Source: Murimonas intestini (GTDB lineage: Bacteria; Bacillota; Clostridia; Lachnospirales; Lachnospiraceae). From it: DNA of 64,000 nt. The notes beneath the pieces are model-generated. The model was not told the origin of the DNA. It searched no databases and saw nothing but the letters and a program-made list of their open reading frames with translations. Position numbers and translations under genes: made by a program. The stretch covers positions 1-64,000 of the forward strand of contig NZ_JANKBI010000006.1 of assembly GCF_024622195.1 (NCBI RefSeq), given 5' to 3'. Positions 43,936-52,107 of this stretch are shown in pieces. Position 1 is the stretch's first letter; each line of letters begins with the position of its first letter.

Positions 43936-45114
43936 CTAGTGTTCTTCCTGGATCAGTGCTTCCGGAAGTACTACAGTAAATACGGTGCTCTCCTTGCTGC
44001 TGCTTGCGAGTATCTCTCCCCTGTGGGCAGTTATGATCTGCTTTGCTATGGCCAGCCCCAGCCCTGCGCCTCCCATATTTGTAGATCTGGAGGTATCCAG
44101 GCGGTAAAACTTTTCAAATATGGTTTCCAGCTTGTGAGGCGGTATCGGATTCCCTTTATTTACAAATCTCACTACTACTGTACGGTTTTCTATTTCCACA
44201 AAGATCCTTATGACAGTATTTTCATAACTGTAGGCTATGGCATTTTTTAAAATGTTGTTAAATGCCCTTGCCAGCTTATCTCCATCTGCCCAGACCATAG
44301 TATCCTCCGGCGAATGGATCTCCACCTCCTTATTCTGCTGTGAAAGGATGGGATAAAACTGTTCAGCCAGCTGCTGAAGCAGAAAATACAGATCAACTCT
44401 CCCCATGCTCAGCTCTATGGAGTGCAGGTTAAATCTGGTAATGTCAAAGAACTCGTCAATCAGTTCTTCCAGCCTGTATGCTTTGTCTAAAGCCACACCT
44501 GTATATTTTTCACGCTGTTCCACAGGCATATCGCGCACCTCATCCAAAAGAGACAGATAACCAATAACCGATGCCAGAGGTGTTTTAAGATCATGCGCAA
44601 GATATGTGATCAGATCATTCTTTTGCTGAGACTCCTTCTCCAGAAGTGTCAAATGCTCCTGTTCCCTGTTCTTAGCCTGTATCAGCTGGCTCTCAATCTC
44701 CGCATATTCCTTTGGCAGTTCCAGCCCCGCATCCTCCTGCTTCAAATACACCCTCATTGCCTCTGAAATGTAGCTGATAGTCGCTATCTCCTTTTTTCGG
44801 GCGCTTCTGGCGGATATAAGTACTGCCATCAGGGCAATAGCTGCAGATGAAATCACAAAAAAGACTATAACAAAGTTTTTAAGGTTTGCCCAGTCCGGCT
44901 CGGTAACTGTATGGTAACCCTCCATTTCTCCATATGACATATCATATGTGTTCATAAAATTGTTATAAAACCAGTCGGCCACGGCTCCATTTAGTCCATC
45001 ATCCACGAATGAAAGAAGGACAGCGCATACTGCAACGGTGCAGGCTACTGCCAGCACCGCCTTATTAATGATTTTACTTTTGTTCCTCAATTCCAACCTC
45101 CGCTTTTGGGCCAT
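43936..45114 (-). CDS. VanS-like sensor histidine kinase, no adjacent regulator
   Basis: This 392-residue kinase has transmembrane helices at about residues 18-36 and 80-102 around a small extracellular segment, an acceptor His174 in TYLAHDLKTPLASVIGYL, N box NNILKNAIAYS and a GGAGLGLAI nucleotide motif. The AHDLKTPL box is typical of VanS-type kinases that answer to cell-wall stress. These are normally encoded directly after a VanR-type regulator, but no regulator is found on either side here. It lies between the tRNA and the phasin-like gene. Confidence 0.9.
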   Translation of the reverse strand: MAQKRRLELRNKSKIINKAVLAVACTVAVCAVLLSFVDDGLNGAVADWFYNNFMNTYDMSYGEMEGYHTVTEPDWANLKNFVIVFFVISSAAIALMAVLISARSARKKEIATISYISEAMRVYLKQEDAGLELPKEYAEIESQLIQAKNREQEHLTLLEKESQQKNDLITYLAHDLKTPLASVIGYLSLLDEVRDMPVEQREKYTGVALDKAYRLEELIDEFFDITRFNLHSIELSMGRVDLYFLLQQLAEQFYPILSQQNKEVEIHSPEDTMVWADGDKLARAFNNILKNAIAYSYENTVIRIFVEIENRTVVVRFVNKGNPIPPHKLETIFEKFYRLDTSRSTNMGGAGLGLAIAKQIITAHRGEILASSSKESTVFTVVLPEALIQEEH

Positions 45115-45194
45115 TCAATTTTACTGAGTATACCATATTACAACGTTTTCAGTTTTAATATTCGCAGATTAAATTCTTAATTTCCAATTAATAT

Positions 45195-45221
45195 GTTACT
45201 GCTCACTCCGTGACCAGTAAC
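45195..45221. repeat. 27-bp palindromic dispersed repeat, copy 2
   Basis: Arms GTTACTG and CAGTAAC flank CTCACTCCGTGAC. It lies in the 287-bp gap between the kinase and the phasin-like gene, in which nothing else is apparent except the phasin promoter/leader region. Confidence 0.8.
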
Positions 45222-45401
45222 ATTAATATATTCCATAAGAAACAGGCGCCTTCTGTGAAATCTAAAATATTTATATACCAGGCCAACATTCTAAATTATT
45301 TCATAAGATTTCATAAAATACGCCTTTGTTGCCAGATAATATGGTATAATTAAAAAATCTTAAAATAATGTAATTGAAGCTGATTAAAGGAGGAAATTCT
45401 T

Positions 45402-45872
45402 ATGGATATTGAAGAGGGCATCAAAAAAGTATTGCTGGCAGGTATCGGGGCTGCCACTGCATCCGTTGAGGTAGTAAAGGATATTGCAAATACTCTTGTT
45501 GAAAAGGGCGAAGCTGCTGTATCTCAGGGAAAAGTAATAAATGAAGAACTCAAACGTGATGTAAAAGAAAAAGTAAAGGATCATGTTACTGTAAATATTG
45601 TAAAAGAATACAAAGATGCAATGAATGCTGTTGATCACATGACTGCCGAAGAGCTGGAAGCATTAAAGGAAAAGATCGAGGCTGCTGAAAAGGCCGCTGA
45701 GGAAAAGGCTGCAAAAGAAAAAGCTAAAAAGGCCGAAAAAGAAGCCAAAGCTGCTGAAGCAGAGACAGAAGCTGCTAACCAGGAGACATGTGCTGCCGAA
45801 GCTGAGGACGAAGCTGCTGACCAGGAAGAAAACACTGCTGCTGAAGAGGCTAAATCGGAAACGGAAGAATAA
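45402..45872 (+). CDS. Phasin-like Ala/Glu/Lys-rich coiled-coil protein
   Basis: This 156-residue protein begins with a mildly hydrophobic amphipathic helix (IEEGIKKVLLAGIGAATASVEV) and continues as a continuous charged helix, with a C-terminal half of Lys/Glu/Ala repeats (EKAAEEKAAKEKAKKAEKE). The style is that of phasin/PhaF-like proteins that coat hydrophobic surfaces. AAAGGAGG precedes the ATG. It is 20 bases upstream of the UbiB gene, and probably one operon with it. Confidence 0.75.
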   Translation: MDIEEGIKKVLLAGIGAATASVEVVKDIANTLVEKGEAAVSQGKVINEELKRDVKEKVKDHVTVNIVKEYKDAMNAVDHMTAEELEALKEKIEAAEKAAEEKAAKEKAKKAEKEAKAAEAETEAANQETCAAEAEDEAADQEENTAAEEAKSETEE

Positions 45873-45892
45873 TTCCGTTATAAATAAAATAT

Positions 45893-47479
45893 ATGGACAA
45901 AAATAATTCTTTTTCCATTGAACGCATAGGCGAAATGGCATCTGTACTGAAAAAACATCATCTGACCCGCGGAGTGTCTCCTAAAAAGCTTAAAAATCTG
46001 CTGGAGGACCTAGGGCCCACATATGTAAAACTGGGACAGATCATGTCTATGCGTTCTGATATCCTTCCTGAATCATATTGTCAGGAACTGACAAAGCTGC
46101 GCACGGAAGTAAAGCCATTTTCCTTCCAGACAGTTAAAGAAGTTATAGAAGCAGAGCTTGAGAGACCGGTGGAACAGATATTTTCTGAAATTTCCCCCGT
46201 TCCTTTAGGCTCTGCTTCTATTGCGCAGGTGCACTGTGCACTGCTTTTGGACGGAAAAAAGGTTGCCCTCAAAGTCCAGAGGCCTGCCATTCGTGAGACT
46301 ATGGAGAATGACATCACTCTCATGAAGAAGGCCAGCGGCCTTTTAAAAATCACTATGGGGACAGGAGACCTGATAGACTTTAATACTATTCTGGATGAGC
46401 TGCTAAAGACAGCTCTTGAAGAGATGGATTTTAATCTGGAAGCTTCTAATCTCGACTTGTTTGCCAGCAATCAGGAAAAAATATCATATGTAACCTGCCC
46501 CCGGGTCATACGTTCTCTCACAACTCCCAGGCTTTTGGTGATGGAATACATAGACGGTATTCCCATCGACCAGACAGAGCTGCTCACCTCCAGAGGATAT
46601 GACATGGAGGAGATCGGGCAGAAGGCTGCGGAAAATTACTGTAAGCAAATACTTGAGGATGGATTTTTCCACGCAGACCCTCATCCGGGCAATCTGTACA
46701 TCTGTGAAGGTAAAATAGCATGGCTGGACTTCGGTATGGCCGGACATCTGTCCAGCCGTTACCGTCAGCTTATTCAGCATGCTATATTGTCCCTTCTGCA
46801 GAATGACATTTATGAACTGAAAAATGTCATCCTGTCTATCGGTGAAGCCAGGGAGCGGATTAACCATGCCCGCCTCTATACAGATCTGGATGACCTCATC
46901 AGCCGGTACATGAGCATGGATTTTGGCAGCATGGATCTGGGCGAACTCATTGAACGCCTGCTGGATATGGTAAAACAGCATAAAATCGCCATACCTTCTG
47001 ATATAACACTCCTTGGCCGCAGCATGATAACTATGGAAGGAACCCTCCGGGCCTGCTCCCCCAATGTTAATATGATCCAGATCCTGACATCCCATATGTC
47101 ATCAATTGCCTTTACAAGTCTGGATCTCAAGACAGAGGGCAGACACCTGGCCAGAAAGCTCTACACTTCCGGCACAAAATCACTTGATATCCCCGCCCTG
47201 CTCTGCGACCTTTTAAATATAACAAAAAACGGGCAGACAAGATTGAATATTGAGTTCTCTGACGCTTCAGACCTCATCCGTGAAAACCGCCGTTCATCAG
47301 GCAGGTTATGTCTCGGCATCGTTTCAGGAGCGCTCTTCATCGGTTCAGCTATGATGTGCGCACTCTCTTCCCTCCCCACAATATGGGGTGTCCCCTGGCC
47401 TGCCTTTATTGGATTTATCTTGGCTCTGCTGCTTATTTTGGGGCTGTTATGGGATATCATTATAAAAGGCAGGAAGTAA
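45893..47479 (+). CDS. ABC1/UbiB-family atypical kinase
   Basis: This 528-residue protein has the UbiB signatures: KxGQ motif (YVKLGQIMSMRSD), Ala-rich nucleotide loop (LGSASIAQVH), catalytic HADPHPGNL and metal-binding LDFG, with two hydrophobic segments at the C-terminus (LGIVSGALFIGSAMM and PAFIGFILALLLILGLL). The family supports isoprenoid-lipid or quinone metabolism through an unorthodox ATPase; in an anaerobe with no sign here of quinone synthesis the substrate is unknown. No clear ribosome binding site precedes ATG 45893, which suggests coupling to the phasin-like gene. Confidence 0.9.
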   Translation: MDKNNSFSIERIGEMASVLKKHHLTRGVSPKKLKNLLEDLGPTYVKLGQIMSMRSDILPESYCQELTKLRTEVKPFSFQTVKEVIEAELERPVEQIFSEISPVPLGSASIAQVHCALLLDGKKVALKVQRPAIRETMENDITLMKKASGLLKITMGTGDLIDFNTILDELLKTALEEMDFNLEASNLDLFASNQEKISYVTCPRVIRSLTTPRLLVMEYIDGIPIDQTELLTSRGYDMEEIGQKAAENYCKQILEDGFFHADPHPGNLYICEGKIAWLDFGMAGHLSSRYRQLIQHAILSLLQNDIYELKNVILSIGEARERINHARLYTDLDDLISRYMSMDFGSMDLGELIERLLDMVKQHKIAIPSDITLLGRSMITMEGTLRACSPNVNMIQILTSHMSSIAFTSLDLKTEGRHLARKLYTSGTKSLDIPALLCDLLNITKNGQTRLNIEFSDASDLIRENRRSSGRLCLGIVSGALFIGSAMMCALSSLPTIWGVPWPAFIGFILALLLILGLLWDIIIKGRK

Positions 47480-47495
47480 GGCGGCATAATTGGTT

Positions 47496-50144
47496 TTATT
47501 TCACCAGCTGTGCAAGTCTTTCCTGCACCTGTGCCATCATATCTGTATACCTGGCCAGCTTCGCTTTCTCTTCTTCGATCTTGGAAGCAGGAGCCTTGCT
47601 CACAAATCTCTCATTTCCCAGCATTCCATTAACACGTGCAAGTTCTTTTGTGAGCCTTTCTTCTTCTTTCTTCAGACGTTCTACTTCTTTTTCAATATCC
47701 ACCAATTCAGCAAATGGCATATAGATCACTGCATCAGGTATCACTGCTGACACAGCATCGTCAGCAATTCCTGTCTTATCAGTCTGGATCTCTACATCGC
47801 TGGCATATCCAAGAGTGGCAAAAAATACTTTTCCATTTTCAAAGATATCCCTGATTTCCTGCTTTTCAGAAACCACATATACTTTTGCTTTCTTACTTGG
47901 AGGGACATTCATACCTGTACGCACATTCCTTATACCGCGCACTGCCTCTTTGATCGTCTCGACTGCCGTTTCATCCTCTTTAAAATCCCAGTCATTCCTA
48001 AACTGCGGCCATTCGGATATCATGATGGATTCTTCCTCTTCCTGCAGTGTGCAGAATATCTCTTCTGTAATAAAAGGCATAAACGGGTGGAGCAGCTTTA
48101 AGGCATTGCCCAGCACTGTTTTCAAAGTCCAGAGAGCAGCTGATTTTGTATTGTCATCATCATTATAGAGACGTGGTTTAACCATCTCAATATACCAGTC
48201 ACAGAATTCCTCCCAGATAAAGTCATAAACCTTCTGAACGGCAATACCCAGCTCATACTTATCCATATTTTCTGTGACATCGCCTGCCAGAGTATTTACT
48301 TTTGAAAGAATCCATTTATCGGCGCTGGTAAGCTGGCTTAATTCCATTGATGAGGGCACTTCCGCCTTTTCCAGGTTCATCATGATAAATCTGGATGCAT
48401 TCCAAACTTTGTTCGCAAAGTTTCTGCTCGCTTCCACTCTCTCCATATAGAAACGCATATCATTTCCAGGTGCATTTCCTGTAATCAGCGTCAGTCTGAG
48501 CGCATCTGCCCCGTACTGGTCTATGATCTCCAGCGGGTCGATTCCATTCCCCAGAGATTTACTCATTTTGCGTCCCTGGGAGTCACGGATCAGGCCGTGG
48601 ATCAGTACATGATGGAACGGAACCTTTCCTGTCTGCTCAAGAGATGAGAAGACCATACGGATTACCCAGAAGAAGATAATGTCATAGCCTGTCACTAAAA
48701 CATCTGTGGGGAAGAAATAATCCAGATCCTCTGTCTTGTCAGGCCATCCAAGTGTGGAGAACGGCCACAGAGCTGAACTGAACCATGTATCCAGTGTATC
48801 CTCATCCTGTGTTAGATGTGTACATCCGCATTTTGGACATTTTTCCGGCTGACTTCCAGATACCACAATTTCACCGCATTCATCGCAGTAATATGCCGGT
48901 ATACGGTGTCCCCACCACAGCTGTCTGGATATGCACCAGTCGCGGATGTTTTCCAGCCAGTGCAGATATATCTTGTCGAAACGCTCAGGCACAAATTTCA
49001 GGCTGCCATTCTTAATAGCTTCTATTGCAGGCTTAGCCATCTCCTCCATCCTGACAAACCACTGCTGTTTGATCATTGGTTCCACTGTCGTCTTGCAGCG
49101 GTCATGGGTGCCTACATTATGTGTATGCGGTACTACTTTCACAAGAAGTCCCAGTTCCTTTAAGTCTTCCACCATAGCCTTGCGGGCAGCATAACGCTCC
49201 ATATTGGCATATTTTCCGCCAAGCTCATTGATCGTAGCATCATCATTCATAATGTTGATCTCAGGCAGATTGTGACGTTTGCCCACCTCAAAGTCATTCG
49301 GGTCATGGGCAGGCGTGATCTTTACGCAGCCAGTACCAAATTCCTTATCTACATAGCTGTCTGCGATCACAGGAATCTCTCTGTCTGTGAGCGGCAGCTT
49401 CAGCATCTTTCCAATCAGATCCTTATAACGTTCATCTTCCGGATTAACGGCAACTGCAGTATCCCCCAGCAGAGTTTCAGGACGTGTGGTGGCGATCTCC
49501 ACAAATTTCCCCTCTTCTCCCACAATAGGATAATTAATATGCCAGAAAAAGCCATCCTGGTCAACATGCTCTACTTCCGCGTCCGATATGGATGTCTGGC
49601 ATACAGGACACCAGTTAATGATGCGGGAACCTTTATAGATATATCCTTTTTCGTAGAGCTTGATAAACACCTCTTCTACAGCTTTGGAACATCCTTCGTC
49701 CATCGTAAAACGTTCCCTGTCCCAGTCAGCAGATGAGCCCATCTTCTTCAGCTGATTGATGATCTTACCGCCGTACTCTTCCTTCCACTCCCAGGCATGC
49801 TTCAGAAATTCTTCTCTTCCGATTTCATCCTTGTCTATCCCCTGCTCCCTGAGCTTCTCTATCACCTTTACCTCTGTGGCAATAGCGGCATGGTCTGTTC
49901 CCGGCTGCCAAAGCGCATTGTAGCCCTGCATCCTCTTATACCTGATCAGGATATCCTGCATTGTATTGTCCAGCGCATGTCCCATATGGAGCTGCCCTGT
50001 TACATTGGGCGGCGGCATAACGATAGTAAATGGTTTTTTACTCCTGTCCACTTCCGCATGGAAATATTTTTTGTTCATCCACTTCTCATAGAGACGGTCC
50101 TCTATACCCTTTGGATCGTATGTCTTTGCCAGTTCTTTGTTCAT
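47496..50144 (-). CDS. valS: Valyl-tRNA synthetase
   Basis: This 882-residue class I synthetase has the HIGH-type motif HMGH in PPPNVTGQLHMGHALD, the editing domain, KMSKS in DSQGRKMSKSLGNG, and a C-terminal coiled coil (VDIEKEVERLKKEEERLTKEL). Length fits the family. ATG 50144 follows AGGAGG. A T-box leader controls it by tRNA charging. Confidence 0.97.
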   Translation of the reverse strand: MNKELAKTYDPKGIEDRLYEKWMNKKYFHAEVDRSKKPFTIVMPPPNVTGQLHMGHALDNTMQDILIRYKRMQGYNALWQPGTDHAAIATEVKVIEKLREQGIDKDEIGREEFLKHAWEWKEEYGGKIINQLKKMGSSADWDRERFTMDEGCSKAVEEVFIKLYEKGYIYKGSRIINWCPVCQTSISDAEVEHVDQDGFFWHINYPIVGEEGKFVEIATTRPETLLGDTAVAVNPEDERYKDLIGKMLKLPLTDREIPVIADSYVDKEFGTGCVKITPAHDPNDFEVGKRHNLPEINIMNDDATINELGGKYANMERYAARKAMVEDLKELGLLVKVVPHTHNVGTHDRCKTTVEPMIKQQWFVRMEEMAKPAIEAIKNGSLKFVPERFDKIYLHWLENIRDWCISRQLWWGHRIPAYYCDECGEIVVSGSQPEKCPKCGCTHLTQDEDTLDTWFSSALWPFSTLGWPDKTEDLDYFFPTDVLVTGYDIIFFWVIRMVFSSLEQTGKVPFHHVLIHGLIRDSQGRKMSKSLGNGIDPLEIIDQYGADALRLTLITGNAPGNDMRFYMERVEASRNFANKVWNASRFIMMNLEKAEVPSSMELSQLTSADKWILSKVNTLAGDVTENMDKYELGIAVQKVYDFIWEEFCDWYIEMVKPRLYNDDDNTKSAALWTLKTVLGNALKLLHPFMPFITEEIFCTLQEEEESIMISEWPQFRNDWDFKEDETAVETIKEAVRGIRNVRTGMNVPPSKKAKVYVVSEKQEIRDIFENGKVFFATLGYASDVEIQTDKTGIADDAVSAVIPDAVIYMPFAELVDIEKEVERLKKEEERLTKELARVNGMLGNERFVSKAPASKIEEEKAKLARYTDMMAQVQERLAQLVK

Positions 50145-50240
50145 TATAATTCCTCCTGGATAATCCGGCATCCTCTGTCCGGTAAAATGTGACCGCGCAG
50201 CTTAGAGCATTTTCGAAAAATGCTCCGGCGCGGAGTTCAA

Positions 50241-50515
50241 AAAAATAACGCCCTCTGCATATGCAAAGGGCGTATTAAACGCGGTACCACCTTTTTCATA
50301 CAGAAAATCCTGTCAGGACCTTCCATATCTCTCCAATCCTTTAACGCTGATTACGCGTAACGGCCTAATCCACTGTTTCTCAGCCGTTCAGTTCAAAAGC
50401 TACCTTCTATTTATCCTATCTGAAATGCCCTCCCAGCCCATGAGGCATCCTCTCTGACAGACGGTGTAAATATACTCCTCTTTCTCGCCACCTTTTTAAC
50501 TATGTACCCAATAAT
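50241..50515 (-). promoter_or_regulatory. T-box leader of valS with terminator
   Basis: On the minus strand, the region before valS contains the T-box core AGGTGGTACCGCG (50280-50292) and a stem I beginning near 50505 with the GGTGGCGAGAAAGAGGAGTA segment. It is followed by a terminator (stem CGCCCTTTGC/GCAGAGGGCG at 50249-50272 with a T run to 50241). Uncharged tRNA-Val would stabilise the antiterminator and allow valS expression. A GUA triplet near the end of stem I could be the specifier, but this assignment is tentative. Confidence 0.93.
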
Positions 50516-50573
50516 AGCTAATTTGGGGGATTTTGTCAAGGGCTTGGCTGATTTTTGCATAATAACCAATATC

Positions 50574-52043
50574 TTAGTTACCGTTCACTCCATGCTCAGT
50601 AACACGCTCAGCTGCCTTTACCCTCATCCACTTCTCAAATGCCTCCGCGATCTTGGGGCTGAACTTTTTCCCGCTCTGATTCCTGATGTCCGCCAGGACA
50701 CTTTCCTGCGGCTTGCCCTCAACGCCTAAATAGCCAAACCTGGCCCTGTCATAAGTGTCTACTATGTGAATGATCATGGCTTCCTCAGGAATCCTGTCTC
50801 CTGAGATATGGTAAGGATATCCGCTTCCATCCCAGTTCTCATGGTGGTAAAGGATCGACAGCGCCTTATTCCTGAGTTCCGGAGCCGAATAGAGGATACG
50901 GTAGCCGACTTCCGGATGACGCTTGACTTCAAGACGCTCCGCTCTTTTCAGGGGCACATTTTTGTCCAGCACTTCCCCCGACATGGAAGCCATCCCAATA
51001 TCATGCAGATACCCCAGCTGCTGAAGATTCTGAAGCCCTTTCTCGTCATATCCCAGATACCTTCCGAATTCTGCCGCCATCACAGATACGTTTCTGCAGT
51101 GATTATGGAATCTGGGGCTTTTTTGAAATAAAGTCTTCAGGACGATATCTACTGTTTCCGACTTCTGCTGGGTGCTTCTTATGACTTTCTGGCTGTACAT
51201 GGCATCCTCGGCCGCATGGATCGTCACATTAAGCCCTTCCTCTTCTTTCCTTTTTACGGCCATTCCCCATGAGAAAGACAAAGTCAACCCGCCCAGTTTA
51301 TGGCTGGCCACTTCCCGCTCCACCCTTTCCATGTACTTCTGTACCTCATCCGGCCCAGTTTCCGGAAAAAGCCCCACGATTTCATCCCCGCCTATTCTGG
51401 CCAGCTGGTAACCTGGTCCCGCATATTTTTTAAGCGCATCAGCAACACCTATGATTGCCTTGTCTCCAAATTGATGTCCCAGAGAATCATTTATCATTTT
51501 CAGGCCGTTAAGGTCCAACACCATGACAGAGAACGGCATACCTGATTTTTCATCATATTGTTTAAGAAACTGGGTATAAAACCTTCTATTAAAAAGTCCC
51601 GTCATTGCATCACACAGATTTTCATGTGCTATCTCCTCATAGCGGGCTGCAAAGGTCTCCATGTCAGTCAATATGCACAAAATACATTTATCCTTATTTA
51701 GTCCTGCCGCTCCCACAATGCTGCTGGCAGTCACTGCCACAGGTATGCACTGTCTCTTCCCTGTGCTCAGAAAGCTTATTGCTGACGCCGCCGTCCCGCA
51801 TTCAGCTTTTTTGAGAAGAGAAAACAGTTCCCCATGATCTTTTTCTGCCACGTACCCTGTCAGAGATGCTCTGGCTTTTTTCTCCCCTCCTGTCATCCTG
51901 TAAAACTCTCTGTTTGCCATCAGTATCTGCCCGTCATCTCTGCAGACCACATAGCCTGCAGGAGCATGTTCAAAGATTTCCCGGTAGCTTAACTCTCCTG
52001 TCCCATTCTCGCTAAGCCACTCTCTTATATCGCTCTGTTTCAT
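50574..52043 (-). CDS. PAS-GGDEF-HD-GYP signalling protein
   Basis: This 489-residue protein has an N-terminal PAS domain (YREIFEHAPAGYVVCRDDGQIL), a GGDEF domain with RIGGDEIVGLFPE (a GGDEI variant that can still be active), and an HD-GYP-like domain (YLHDIGMAS and HHENWDGSGYP). It could make and break cyclic di-GMP or act on one of the two. The start at 52043 was chosen because the more upstream ATG lies in a hairpin. The last codons and the stop are embedded in a copy of the 27-bp repeat. Confidence 0.9.
   Translation of the reverse strand: MKQSDIREWLSENGTGELSYREIFEHAPAGYVVCRDDGQILMANREFYRMTGGEKKARASLTGYVAEKDHGELFSLLKKAECGTAASAISFLSTGKRQCIPVAVTASSIVGAAGLNKDKCILCILTDMETFAARYEEIAHENLCDAMTGLFNRRFYTQFLKQYDEKSGMPFSVMVLDLNGLKMINDSLGHQFGDKAIIGVADALKKYAGPGYQLARIGGDEIVGLFPETGPDEVQKYMERVEREVASHKLGGLTLSFSWGMAVKRKEEEGLNVTIHAAEDAMYSQKVIRSTQQKSETVDIVLKTLFQKSPRFHNHCRNVSVMAAEFGRYLGYDEKGLQNLQQLGYLHDIGMASMSGEVLDKNVPLKRAERLEVKRHPEVGYRILYSAPELRNKALSILYHHENWDGSGYPYHISGDRIPEEAMIIHIVDTYDRARFGYLGVEGKPQESVLADIRNQSGKKFSPKIAEAFEKWMRVKAAERVTEHGVNGN
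50577..50603. repeat. 27-bp palindromic dispersed repeat, copy 3 (inside a CDS end)
   Basis: The arms GTTACCG and CTCAGTAAC have a few substitutions relative to other copies. On the minus strand it encodes the C-terminal VTEHGVNGN of the GGDEF protein, and the stop codon follows directly. Confidence 0.75.
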
Positions 52044-52068
52044 AGCCCTTATCTCCTCTTGCCTAAAG

Positions 52069-52107
52069 CGTGTTCGAAAATCCATTTTTCGGTATACACG
52101 CTCTAAT
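52069..52107. terminator. Inverted repeat between serine hydrolase and GGDEF genes
   Basis: AGCGTGTTCGAAAAT and its imperfect complement ending in ACACGCT enclose TTTTTCGG. It lies between two co-directional genes on the minus strand and overlaps the end of the serine hydrolase gene. It may be a terminator or a short dispersed element; a related GAGCATTTTCGAAAAATGCTC palindrome-like sequence occurs near 50205. Confidence 0.45.
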
